From NCBI GenBank assembly GCA_934630975.1, contig CAKTXH010000035.1, forward strand, positions 1-20,560: DNA of 20,560 nt. Reading direction: 5' to 3'. The position numbers were made by a program, and so were the translations under genes. Source of the DNA: an uncultured Clostridia bacterium. Its GTDB lineage: Bacteria; Bacillota; Clostridia; Christensenellales; Aristaeellaceae. Below the pieces are notes generated by a model. It had not been told where the DNA came from, did not search any database, and saw only the letters and a program-made list of their open reading frames with translations. This document shows, piece by piece, positions 13,099-20,560 of the stretch. Every line of letters begins with the position of its first letter. Positions within the stretch are counted from its first letter, which is position 1.

Positions 13099-13911
13099 AT
13101 GAAAATATCCATCAGCGCGCTTTCCATCGCTTATGGCCTCACCCCGGAAGCGCTGCGCTATTACGAGGAAAAGGGCCTGCTCTCGCCGGATCGAACCGCT
13201 TCCAGCGGTTTCCGCCGCTTCTCCATCGCGGACGTGCAGCGGCTGGGCATCATCAAGAGCCTCCAGCGTCAGGGTTTTTCGCTGGATGAAATCAAGCACA
13301 TTCTGACCCAGTGCCCGCTCAGCGACCTGATCGTGATGATGGATGAAAAGCGCGCCGCCCTGCGTGAGCAGATCGCCCAGCAAAACGCCGTTTACGAGCG
13401 CATGACCAGCGCCACCGACCTGCTGCGCGACTGCACGCGTCTGCGCATGCAGCCCCGCCTCTGCGCGGGCAGCGCCGCCTATCTGATTGATTTTGATTCG
13501 GTTTCGGCGCTTTGGGCCGCCGTACCGAAAATGCCGCTCCTGAAGGATCTGATCGACGCGCTTCCGCTGACCAATTACTGCACCACCATTCCGCTCGCGC
13601 TGCTGAGCGGCCAGAGCGCCGCCACGCGCGTCGGCATTGTCGCCCCGGTGGAATTCACGCACGTCATCCACGCGGATTTTTCGCAGATGCGCATGTGCGC
13701 CGGGCCGCAGACCGTCAAAACGATCTTCGATCTGCGCCCGCCGGAGGACAGCTCCATGCAGCCCGTAATCGACCTGACGCGCGAATTCCTGCAAGCGCAT
13801 CGCCTTACGCCCGTCTGCGAAGGGTACACGCGCCAATACGCGTGGTTCGTCGATGGCGACGGGCAGATGCGCCACTATTCCGAATTGATTGTGCCAGTCA
13901 TGGCAGAGTGA
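13099..13911 (+). CDS. MerR-family transcriptional activator with C-terminal sensing domain
   Basis: A 270-residue regulator. Residues 1-70 are the MerR winged helix (ALSIAYGLTPEALRYYEEKGLL, then GFRRFSIADVQRLGIIKSLQRQGFSLDEIKHIL). A dimerisation helix covers ~78-118 (MDEKRAALREQIAQQNAVYERM). The remaining ~150 residues resemble the GyrI/BmrR-like effector domain in layout and probably bind a small molecule rather than metal; there is no conserved metal-binding cysteine pattern. AGGAG lies 9 nt before the ATG. It is divergent from the secreted flavoprotein, whose promoter has the 19-bp MerR spacing, so it most likely activates that gene when a substrate or product is present. It ends at a strong bidirectional terminator. 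Confidence 0.9.
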   Translation: MKISISALSIAYGLTPEALRYYEEKGLLSPDRTASSGFRRFSIADVQRLGIIKSLQRQGFSLDEIKHILTQCPLSDLIVMMDEKRAALREQIAQQNAVYERMTSATDLLRDCTRLRMQPRLCAGSAAYLIDFDSVSALWAAVPKMPLLKDLIDALPLTNYCTTIPLALLSGQSAATRVGIVAPVEFTHVIHADFSQMRMCAGPQTVKTIFDLRPPEDSSMQPVIDLTREFLQAHRLTPVCEGYTRQYAWFVDGDGQMRHYSELIVPVMAE

Positions 13912-13919
13912 GTTTTCAG

Positions 13920-13961
13920 AAAAGGCTATTCTCACCTCGGCGGGGGAAGAATAGCCTTTTT
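13920..13961. terminator. Strong bidirectional terminator between convergent genes
   Basis: A perfect 13-bp stem AAAAGGCTATTCT (13920-13932) / AGAATAGCCTTTT (13948-13960) with a 15-nt loop. It ends in TTTTT on the plus strand and TTTTC on the minus strand, so it serves both the MerR gene and the DUF2130 gene. Confidence 0.9.
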
Positions 13962-14021
13962 GCCATAGTCCGGGGCGGCCATGGGTCGTCCGCTTTTATT
14001 TTGCGACATTCTTTTTAAGGT

Positions 14022-15572
14022 TTACTTGATCGGTATGCCCGCCTCTTCAAACTTTTCCTGCATCGTCGCGTTGCCGCGGGTCAGTTTTTTGATGGAGAGA
14101 TCCTCCACCTTATCGTTAGCCAATCGCAGCTGGCGCGCCGACGCAGTCAGCTCCTCCTTGATCTTTTGCAGATGGGCGATGGATTTGTCGATTTCCTTGA
14201 TGGCGTTTTCGTAACGCTCGGTCGCCAGCCGGTAATTGTTGGCAAAGCCGTCCTTGAACCGCTTCATGTTCTCTTCGAATTTGATCACGTCCGTGTTCTG
14301 CTCCTGGATGCGTCTCAGCTCCCTTTGGCTGTCCAGATTTTTCACCGCGGCGTTACGCAGAATGGTGATCAGCGGAATGAAAAACTGCGGGCGGATGACG
14401 TACATCTTGTCATAGCGGTAGGAAACATCGACAATGCCCGAATTATACAAATCGCTGTCGATTTCAAGCAGGGAGACCAGCACCGCGTATTCGCACTTCT
14501 TTTCCTTGCGGTCTTTATCCAGTTCCTTGAAAAAGTCCTCGTTTTTATGCTTGGTCGCGGTCGTCTCCATCTCGTTTTTCATTTCAAACATGATCGACAG
14601 AATTTCGATGCCGTCTTCCGTCTCTTCCCGATAGATGAAATCGCCCTTGCTGCCCGTTCGCGCGTCGTTGTCCTTTTCAAAGAACGCGCGCGGAAACGCC
14701 GCCATTCGGATTTTGTTAAACTCGCTCTGGCAATGCTGTTCAAGGCTTTCGCCGATCATCTTGGTCGATTGCCTGGCCTTGAAATCCTTATAATACTCGA
14801 TCAGCTCGTTCTTTCCGTCCAGCTCGCGTTTGTATTGCTCCCTCAGCGCGTTTTTTTCGTTTTCATTTTCCTGCTTTTGCAGTTCCAGTCTGGATTTCAG
14901 GCTGTCTATTTCATGTTCTCTATCCAAAATGACCTTTTCGTTTTCCTGCTGCGCTTTGAGCAGCGCGTTCTCCTTTTCGCCCTCCATGATTCGCTTCTGC
15001 GTTTCGATCTGCTCTTCCAGCTTGAGGATTTTCGTCTCCCTGTCCCGAACGGCCTCCGAAACCGCCTGCCGCTTCTGAATTTCCTCGGCTCGCCGTTGTT
15101 CCTGCAAGCGGATGATCTCGCGCTCTTTTTCCTCGACCGCCGTTCTTCCCGCCTCGCGGATCTCCTTCATTTCCTTTTCTTTGGCATGGATGATTTCGTT
15201 TTTCTGGCTGTCCATGTCCCTTTTCAGCAGCGCAAGCTGATTTTCCAGATTCAAAATCTGCGTTTCGCGTTCTTTGACCGCTTCCGAAACGGCGGCTTCT
15301 TTTTCCCTTGCGTCCGACTGCCTTTGTTCCTTCAGCAGGAGGATTTCGCGCTCCTTTTCCTCGAGCTTCTTCCTGCCCGCTTCCCGGATTTCCGATACTT
15401 CCTTTTCCTTCTGGTTCGTAATCTGCGCCGCCGCCAGCTCCGCGGCCTTTTTCTCCCGCTGCTCGACTTCCTTTTCAAACTGCGTATCTCGAACCTGTTT
15501 GACGATGGCGTTGTAACCCGATTCGTCAACCTGAAAAACCTCGCCGCAATGCGGGCATTTGATTTCGTTCAT
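14022..15572 (-). CDS. DUF2130 family protein: CxxC start, long coiled coil, nuclease-like core
   Basis: A 516-residue protein matching the DUF2130 family. It opens with a small metal-knuckle-like motif (IKCPHCGEVF, Cys6/Cys9). Residues ~30-265 are a highly charged coiled coil containing a 76-residue tandem duplication (56-131 and 132-207). The core (~270-400) carries GESLEQH (Glu275), GDFIYRE (Asp311) and FEMKNE (Glu330-x-Lys332), the spacing expected of a PD-(D/E)xK nuclease fold. The C-terminus is another helical region. GAGGGG precedes the ATG by 8 nt. It is a single-gene unit between terminators. The family's biological role is not established; DNA cleavage or repair, or defence, are possibilities from the fold only. 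Confidence 0.85.
   Translation of the reverse strand: MNEIKCPHCGEVFQVDESGYNAIVKQVRDTQFEKEVEQREKKAAELAAAQITNQKEKEVSEIREAGRKKLEEKEREILLLKEQRQSDAREKEAAVSEAVKERETQILNLENQLALLKRDMDSQKNEIIHAKEKEMKEIREAGRTAVEEKEREIIRLQEQRRAEEIQKRQAVSEAVRDRETKILKLEEQIETQKRIMEGEKENALLKAQQENEKVILDREHEIDSLKSRLELQKQENENEKNALREQYKRELDGKNELIEYYKDFKARQSTKMIGESLEQHCQSEFNKIRMAAFPRAFFEKDNDARTGSKGDFIYREETEDGIEILSIMFEMKNEMETTATKHKNEDFFKELDKDRKEKKCEYAVLVSLLEIDSDLYNSGIVDVSYRYDKMYVIRPQFFIPLITILRNAAVKNLDSQRELRRIQEQNTDVIKFEENMKRFKDGFANNYRLATERYENAIKEIDKSIAHLQKIKEELTASARQLRLANDKVEDLSIKKLTRGNATMQEKFEEAGIPIK
14952..15407 (-). repeat. Two tandem 228-bp coding repeats inside the DUF2130 gene
   Basis: The two copies (15407-15180 and 15179-14952) encode residues 56-131 and 132-207. 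They align without gaps for at least 58 residues, sharing EIREAGR, EEKEREI, VSEAV and RET-IL-LE. DNA similarity is also evident, so the duplication is fairly recent or kept homogeneous. Confidence 0.8.
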
Positions 15573-15657
15573 TGTTGTGACCCCTCTTATCCTGATTCAA
15601 AGCGTTCTTTATGGTCATATTCTATTTCTGTCGTATTTTTCCTCCATTTTTGAACAC

Positions 15658-15687
15658 AAAAAGAAGCCGCCAGTCTGAGCGCGGCTC
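15658..15687 (-). terminator. Terminator of the Bmp-type ABC importer operon
   Basis: On the reverse strand GAGCCGC / GCGGCTT (one G-U pair; plus-strand arms 15681-15687 and 15664-15670) with a 10-nt loop is followed by CTTTTTG. A second GC-rich inverted repeat lies at about 15705-15720. Both are downstream of the second permease gene. Confidence 0.65.
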
Positions 15688-15749
15688 ACGCTTTATCCTT
15701 CGCGCGAGCCGTCTCGGCTGAGCGGCCTTTTGATTGATTTTTAGATTTT

Positions 15750-17012
15750 TTACGCTTTGCTGCCCGCCCGGAGCGCACTGGCCGCCTGCTTGCGGCGGTT
15801 GTTTTCGCTCCACGCATGCATCACCAGTGCCAGCGCGATAACGCCGTAGCAGATGAACACGCGGAAATACTCGCCGATGGCCGCGTCGCCGAAGAGGTTC
15901 TTGCCGGCCGCCGGGGCGAGGATGAACATCAGGTGGAACAGGATGCAGCCGACGAGCGCCTGCGTGTTGGTCGCGCGGATGACCGAAGCGCCGCCGACCA
16001 GAATCGCCGCGCCCGCGTACAGGCCGACCTGCTCGTGCGCGCCGTAAGTCTGGAACGAGCCCATGTTCTGTACAAAGATGAGCTGACCCCAGCCCGCCAG
16101 AATCGTGGAGAACACGATGGCGATGATGCGCACGCGATCCACGTCAATACCCGCCGCGTTGGCAACCACGCCGTTCTGGCCGACCGCGCGGAACTGCTGG
16201 CCGAGCCTCGTGCGCATGATGATCACGTTGAACAGGCACAGCAGCGCCACCACGCCGAACGTCGCCATCGGCACATTGACCATCGAGAACAGGTTCTTCA
16301 TCACAGGGAGCTGCATCACGACCGCCGCCGCGGCGACCACGCCGAGCTGGACGCCCAGCTTTTTGGCGTTCTTGCGATGGCTGGCCACATAGCCGACGAT
16401 CAGCACCAGCGCCGCGACGATGGCGAACACAATTGCCGCCTGAGACGCGGGAAGCTGCCAGAGCTTTTCCAGCGAGTAGGCGAAACCACCCTCGCGGGAA
16501 AGATCCATCGTGTTGGCGATGCCCTTCGAGCCTTTAATCGTCAGGTTCGGGTTGTGAATCGGGATGATGTTGTCAAAGATGAACAGGAACAAGAGCTGAT
16601 ACAGGCCGTTGGCGAAGTAGCCCAGGATCATCGAGCCGATCATTTCCTGGCCCTTCATCTTGTTGAGCAGCTTGCCGATCAAAAAGCCGAAAACGCCGCC
16701 CAGCGGCACCGTCAGCAGCGCCGCCAGCGCCAGACCGCCGATGCCCGAAACGCCCCATTCCAGCACGAGCAGGCAGGCAATCTGCGCCGCCATCGCGCCG
16801 ATGGTGATGGCGAAGTTGATGCCCATGCCCGCGACAATCGGGATGATCAGCGAGAGCACGATGAACATGTTGCGCGACAGGCGGCCAAACAGTTCATAGA
16901 GCACATAGTTGGGCGCGTACCCGGAGAAGGCCATGCACACCGCGCAGAGCACGATGAACATGATGGTTACGATATTGTTGCGCGCTGTGTCGCGCAGGCG
17001 GTTCTTATCCAC
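15750..17012 (-). CDS. Bmp/Nup-type ABC importer permease 2
   Basis: A 420-residue permease of the branched-chain/monosaccharide/nucleoside importer fold (BPD_transp_2) with roughly ten membrane segments. Family marks include GMGINFAITIGAMAAQIACLL, LLNKMKGQEMIGSMILGYFANGL, FRAVGQNGVVANAAGIDVDRVRIIAIVFSTILAGWGQLIFV and AGAAILVGGASVIRATNTQALVG. The GTG start at 17012 has GGGAGG 8 nt upstream and overlaps the previous gene's stop by 8 nt; a longer frame to 17042 is possible but lacks this spacing. It should pair with permease 1 as a heterodimeric channel for the dual ATPase. Related systems take up nucleosides delivered by a BmpA-type lipoprotein, but the substrate is inferred. Confidence 0.88.
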   Translation of the reverse strand: MDKNRLRDTARNNIVTIMFIVLCAVCMAFSGYAPNYVLYELFGRLSRNMFIVLSLIIPIVAGMGINFAITIGAMAAQIACLLVLEWGVSGIGGLALAALLTVPLGGVFGFLIGKLLNKMKGQEMIGSMILGYFANGLYQLLFLFIFDNIIPIHNPNLTIKGSKGIANTMDLSREGGFAYSLEKLWQLPASQAAIVFAIVAALVLIVGYVASHRKNAKKLGVQLGVVAAAAVVMQLPVMKNLFSMVNVPMATFGVVALLCLFNVIIMRTRLGQQFRAVGQNGVVANAAGIDVDRVRIIAIVFSTILAGWGQLIFVQNMGSFQTYGAHEQVGLYAGAAILVGGASVIRATNTQALVGCILFHLMFILAPAAGKNLFGDAAIGEYFRVFICYGVIALALVMHAWSENNRRKQAASALRAGSKA

Positions 17013-18885
17013 GGTTCGCACCTCCCGACTTGGTGAGCGCATAGAGAATGATGCCGTTGGAAATCAGGATGCGCAGCGTTTCGGAGATGGTACTCTGCGG
17101 AACGAGCGCGTTGGCCACTGGCATGCCCAGCGTCAGCACACCCTGGAACAGGAACGTACCGATCACCACGTTGCTGATCTTCGCGCGGGACGTCGTCGCG
17201 CCGCCGATCAAAATGGCAGAAGCCGCAAGGAAGCCCATCTGGCGCGGCGCCTGATAGAGCTGCATGAAGCCGTAGCTCTGGCCGTAGACGATGATGCCCA
17301 CAGCCGCCAGCATCGTGGAGAGCATCGTGCCGATGATGCGCATGCGATCCACGTTGATACCGGTTGCGGCGGCGAAGCGCGGGTTCGCGCCCGCGGCGCT
17401 CATCGCGATGCCCGTCTTGGAGCGCATGAACAGCCAGACCAGCAGGCAGCACAGCGCAAAGAACAGCAGCAGACCCGTCGGAATCGTGATGCCGAAAATC
17501 TCAAAGGAGAGGAAATCGTTAAGCGCGTGGCGGTAGGAGGTCTGCAAACCGATGGTGGTGCGCAGGCCGTTGCCCAGCGGCCACTTCATAATCGGGCTTT
17601 TGAACGGGAGCACCAGCCACGCGATGCACATCAGCGAAACGACGGAGAAACCGACGTAGGTGGTGACGCTCATCTCGCTGCCCTTCAGGCGGTTGAGCAG
17701 CAGGCCGTACAGCCAGCCCGTCGCCGCCGCAATCACAAGGCCGACCGCAATCGCGAAGAACAGCCCCGTGAAGCCGGACATGCCGAACTCGATGCACAGC
17801 AGGCCGCCGATCAGGCCGCCGATGATGCCGATGGGTAAGCCGAGGTTCAAGCTGATGCCGCACTGAATACCCGGCAGCATCGCCAGCACCAGCACGCCGT
17901 TCATGCCCAAACGCACGAGCGTGTTGCTCAGCTGGTTCGGCAGGGACAGACCCAGAATCATCGCCAGCAGGCACAGCAGGATGAAGAACAGGCCGATAAT
18001 CAGCCGCGGCACGCCCATCTTCGCCACCAGCGGGATGTAGAACAGCACCGCCGCCGCCAGAATCAGCAGGCCGAATGCGCTGACGACCATCGTATAGGCC
18101 TCGCGCAGGATCATGCCGTTCAAACCGGGGTTCATGCCGCTCGCCGCCAGCGCGCGGTCATACTGCAATTCAAACCGATCGTTCTGCACGGCGACAATGC
18201 CGGTGATGGTCGATTTAAGCGTGGTCAGCACGTCGTCCGTCAGCGCCGGGAAAACCGCCTTGATCTGCTCGCACAGCGCGGCATACGCGTCGTCCACCTC
18301 GGCGGAAAGGCGGTTCATCGCCTCCGTCGCGACAAAGCCGGAGAGATCGACCGTCTCTTCCTCCATCGCCATGTCGTCGGCCGCCGCGTCGTCCGCCGCC
18401 GCATCCGCCGCGGTATCGTCCGCTGCCGACGCGGTCTGCGCAGCCTGCGCCGCGTAAGCGGCCTGCGCGCTCGCCTCTTCGGCGAAATACGCCTGCTGCG
18501 CCGCAAGCAGCACGTCAAGCGCGTCGCTCATCGGCTCGGTGTCGATTTCGGAAAGATCCACCGCGCCGATGCCAAGCTCTTCGGCCTTCGCGCGGGCTTC
18601 CTCCTCGGCCTTGGCCGCCGCTTCGCGCACGGCGGACATGCCGCCGCCGCCCTCGCGCGCCTTGGTCGAAGCTTCCGACTTTGCGGCGGCGACATACGCG
18701 TCCACCGCGCCGCTGCCCGCCGTGTTCAAAATGGCTTGCAGGCGCATGTCCTCCAACACCTGCGCGCCGCTTTCGGAATTGCGCGCGCTCATGCCGTACA
18801 GGCCGACGCCGCCCAGCGCAATCGCCAGCACGGCGATAACAGCCGCCGCAATCACCTGCGCGCGGGTTGCCCTCAGCTTAGCCAT
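17005..18885 (-). CDS. Bmp/Nup-type ABC importer permease 1 with a large N-terminal extension
   Basis: A 626-residue protein whose last ~336 residues form a normal BPD_transp_2 permease (MGVPRLIIGLFFILL..., GLPIGIIGGLIGGLLCIEFGMSG, LLLNRLKGSEMSVTTYVGFS, GANPRFAAATGINVDRMRIIGTMLSTMLA, ASAILIGGATTSRAKISNVVIG). Before this lie membrane segment 1 (~11-31), an extracytoplasmic region (~33-262) and another membrane segment (~262-286). The extension is helical and Ala/Glu/Asp-rich, with a low-complexity stretch at ~138-177 made mostly of Ala and Asp. ATG at 18885 has GGGAGGCG upstream and overlaps the ATPase stop by 8 nt. Family permeases are typically 350-400 residues, so the extension is unusual; its role is unknown. 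Confidence 0.85.
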   Translation of the reverse strand: MAKLRATRAQVIAAAVIAVLAIALGGVGLYGMSARNSESGAQVLEDMRLQAILNTAGSGAVDAYVAAAKSEASTKAREGGGGMSAVREAAAKAEEEARAKAEELGIGAVDLSEIDTEPMSDALDVLLAAQQAYFAEEASAQAAYAAQAAQTASAADDTAADAAADDAAADDMAMEEETVDLSGFVATEAMNRLSAEVDDAYAALCEQIKAVFPALTDDVLTTLKSTITGIVAVQNDRFELQYDRALAASGMNPGLNGMILREAYTMVVSAFGLLILAAAVLFYIPLVAKMGVPRLIIGLFFILLCLLAMILGLSLPNQLSNTLVRLGMNGVLVLAMLPGIQCGISLNLGLPIGIIGGLIGGLLCIEFGMSGFTGLFFAIAVGLVIAAATGWLYGLLLNRLKGSEMSVTTYVGFSVVSLMCIAWLVLPFKSPIMKWPLGNGLRTTIGLQTSYRHALNDFLSFEIFGITIPTGLLLFFALCCLLVWLFMRSKTGIAMSAAGANPRFAAATGINVDRMRIIGTMLSTMLAAVGIIVYGQSYGFMQLYQAPRQMGFLAASAILIGGATTSRAKISNVVIGTFLFQGVLTLGMPVANALVPQSTISETLRILISNGIILYALTKSGGANRG

Positions 18886-20503
18886 GCGCCTCGCCTCCCT
18901 TCTGCTTGACATGCTCGGGCTTGATGCCGGACATCGCCAGACCGAAATCCGCGTCGGATGCGGTCGTCTCCAACACGTCCACCACCTTGCCCTCCGCCAC
19001 GATGGCGATGCGGTCGCAGATCGAGCGCAGCTCCATCAGTTCGGAGGAAACCATCACGACGGTCATGCCCTTTTCGCGGTTGAGCCGCACGAGCGTCTCC
19101 AGCACCAGCTTTTTCGCGCCGATATCAATGCCGCGCGTCGGCTCGGAGACGAACAATAGCTTCGGGTTCATCGCCAGCGCGCGGGCAATGCATACCTTCT
19201 GCTGGTTGCCGCCGGAGAGCGTGCCCGCGTGCTGCTGCGCGGAGAAGCAGCGGATATCCAGTTCCTTGATCACCTCGTCCGCGTAGGCGCGAATGGCCTT
19301 GCCATCGCGAAGCTGCGCGCCGAGGAACTTTTTCGTGAAATCGCCGTTGATCTGCATGGCGTTGAAAACCACGTTGTTTTCAATGGATTCATCCAGCAGC
19401 AGGCCCACGCCGCGCCGATCCTCCGACACGATGGCCATGCCGTTTTTGAGCGCCTGCCGCGCGTTGTTCAGCGGGGATTTCTCGCCGAACAGCTCGACCT
19501 CGCCCGTGCTGGGATAAATGCCCATCACGCCGTTGGGGATGCCGACCTTGCCCTGACCGGCCAGGCCGCCGATGCCGAAGATTTCGCCTTCGCGCACCTC
19601 GAGGGAAACGTCGTTGACCATCTCGCCCGGCATATCCACGGCCAGATGGCTAAGCTTGAGCGCAACCGGGGTATCCGCCGGCAGCTTGCGCGGCTCGGCG
19701 GTGACAAAGGCGGATTCGCCCTTGCGGCCGATCATCATTTCGGCCAGTTGGGTCACGTCGGTGTCCTTCGTGCGGCACTCGGCGACGAGCTTGCCGTCGC
19801 GCAGGATGGTGATCCCGTCCGCGGCGTTGATGACCTCGTCGAGCCTGTGCGTGATAAAGATGATGGCGATGCCGCGCGCGGCGATATCCTTCATCACCTT
19901 GAGCAGCTGCGCCGCCTCGCTCTCGGTCAGCACGGCGGTCGGCTCGTCAAACACCAGCAGCTTTACGCCCTTTTTGTCGATCTCGCGGGCGATTTCCACA
20001 AACTGCATGTAGCCGACCGGCAGCCCGGCCACGAGGGTGTATTCGTCGATGGACATGCCCACGCTGTCCAGCGCGCCTCGCGCGTCGGTGGACATGGCCT
20101 TCATATCCAGCGTTTCGAGGTTTTTGCCGAACACGCGGGAAATCGCGCTCGGGCGGCTGATTTCGCGGTTGAGCTTGATGTTTTCGGTGATGGTGAAACC
20201 CGGCAGCAGCATGAACTCCTGATGCACCATGCCGATGCCCTTGGTCATCGCGTCATGCGGGGAAGAGATGGTCGTTTTCTCACCGTCGAGATAGACCTCT
20301 CCGCCGAAGCCGCCTGTTTCATGAATGACGGGCATGCCGAAGAGCACGTTCATCAGCGTGCTCTTTCCCGCGCCGTTTTCGCCCAGCAGCGCGTGAATCT
20401 CGCCCGGCTTTACCTTGAGCGATACGCCGGAAAGCACGGCGTTTTCGCCGTACTTTTTGGTGATATCCCTCATTTCAAGGATATATTCCGAGGCCAATTT
20501 CAT
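18878..20503 (-). CDS. Dual-domain sugar/nucleoside-type ABC importer ATPase
   Basis: A 541-residue ATPase with two nucleotide-binding domains, as in RbsA, MglA and NupO-type importers. Domain 1 has Walker A GENGAGKS (41-48), Q-loop MVHQEFMLLP, Walker B LLVFDEPTAVL and H-loop FITHRLDEV, but its signature is altered to LPVGYMQ. Domain 2 has a degenerate Walker A (GLAGQGKVG) and an intact signature LSGGNQQK, with FVSEPTRGIDIGAK. So one composite ATP site is likely weak, as is usual in this class. The ATG at 20503 is only 1 nt after AGGAGG; TTG at 20497 (Leu3) has a 7-nt spacing and may be the real start. It is first of three coupled genes; a substrate-binding lipoprotein probably lies upstream, outside the window. 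Confidence 0.92.
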   Translation of the reverse strand: MKLASEYILEMRDITKKYGENAVLSGVSLKVKPGEIHALLGENGAGKSTLMNVLFGMPVIHETGGFGGEVYLDGEKTTISSPHDAMTKGIGMVHQEFMLLPGFTITENIKLNREISRPSAISRVFGKNLETLDMKAMSTDARGALDSVGMSIDEYTLVAGLPVGYMQFVEIAREIDKKGVKLLVFDEPTAVLTESEAAQLLKVMKDIAARGIAIIFITHRLDEVINAADGITILRDGKLVAECRTKDTDVTQLAEMMIGRKGESAFVTAEPRKLPADTPVALKLSHLAVDMPGEMVNDVSLEVREGEIFGIGGLAGQGKVGIPNGVMGIYPSTGEVELFGEKSPLNNARQALKNGMAIVSEDRRGVGLLLDESIENNVVFNAMQINGDFTKKFLGAQLRDGKAIRAYADEVIKELDIRCFSAQQHAGTLSGGNQQKVCIARALAMNPKLLFVSEPTRGIDIGAKKLVLETLVRLNREKGMTVVMVSSELMELRSICDRIAIVAEGKVVDVLETTASDADFGLAMSGIKPEHVKQKGGEAHG

Positions 20504-20520
20504 TCCTCCTTTGAAACGGC

Positions 20521-20555
20521 AAAAGCGACCCGCCTCAACGCATGTGAAGCGGGTC
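20521..20555 (-). terminator. Hairpin terminator upstream of the importer ATPase
   Basis: Reverse-strand stem GACCCGC / GCGGGTC (plus-strand arms 20527-20533 and 20549-20555) with a 15-nt loop, then CGCTTTTGCC. It lies just before the ribosome binding site of the ATPase and probably ends or attenuates a gene lying beyond the window edge. Confidence 0.6.
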
Positions 20556-20560
20556 GGCTT

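Noticed and set aside
14166..15653. A 495-codon plus-strand open frame rich in Leu and Phe
   Set aside because: It is antisense to the Glu/Lys-rich coiled coil of the DUF2130 gene; the Leu/Phe richness comes from complementing Lys/Glu codons, not from membrane segments.
15816..17036. A 406-codon plus-strand open frame
   Set aside because: It is antisense to importer permease 2; very His/Asp/Arg-rich, with no plausible protein family.
18360..18480. Repetitive GCG/GCC/GAC-rich stretch as a CRISPR or DNA repeat
   Set aside because: The repeats follow codons of an Ala/Asp-rich protein segment; there are no unit-length spacers or conserved repeats.

Overview
The window looks like a piece of a GC-rich Bacillota (Clostridia) chromosome, probably from a gut anaerobe. 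The grounds are strong AGGAGG-type ribosome binding sites, many overlapping ATGA/GTGA or 8-nt stop/start junctions, GTG and TTG starts, GntR/YtrA-type and MerR-type regulation, a Bmp-type nucleoside-like ABC importer, and a secreted FMN/FAD reductase of the kind common in anaerobic Firmicutes. I cannot name a genus from sequence alone.

Positions 1 to about 4,460 are visibly more AT-rich than the rest and are the end of an integrative element. Leftward genes are a sigma-70 region-4 protein, a terminator, an excisionase-like winged-helix protein, a 58-residue protein and the first codons of what is probably a recombinase cut by the window edge. Rightward, from a near-consensus promoter, runs a coupled operon of an XRE repressor, a KilA-N protein and a complete large serine recombinase. 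It ends in a terminator about 50 bases before an unrecognised 185-residue gene, so the element/host junction probably lies at about 4,436-4,500.

Positions 5,073-9,141 hold a leftward MacB-like ABC system in the order membrane-anchored adaptor, ATPase, permease, second secreted adaptor. Positions 9,187-11,063 hold a YtrA-type unit: GntR regulator, ATPase, ABC-2 permease. Its promoter overlaps a 22-bp near-palindrome, the likely self-operator.

Positions 11,073-13,961 hold the most interesting locus. A secreted flavoprotein with an FMN-attachment motif and a FAD domain is transcribed away from a MerR-family regulator. The intergenic region contains a classic MerR promoter (19-bp spacer with a dyad) and a 10-bp inverted repeat bracketing 53 nt of leader RNA. 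By eye, the flavoprotein has lost all four catalytic residues of true fumarate reductases, so its substrate is probably something else and may be the signal sensed by the MerR protein.

Positions 14,022-15,572 hold a DUF2130 coiled-coil protein with a nuclease-like core and a 76-residue internal duplication. Positions 15,658-20,555 hold a leftward Bmp/Nup-type ABC importer (dual ATPase and two permeases). Its first permease carries an unusual N-terminal extracytoplasmic extension of about 230 residues, including an Ala/Asp-rich stretch. No tRNA, rRNA, CRISPR array or insertion sequence was seen.
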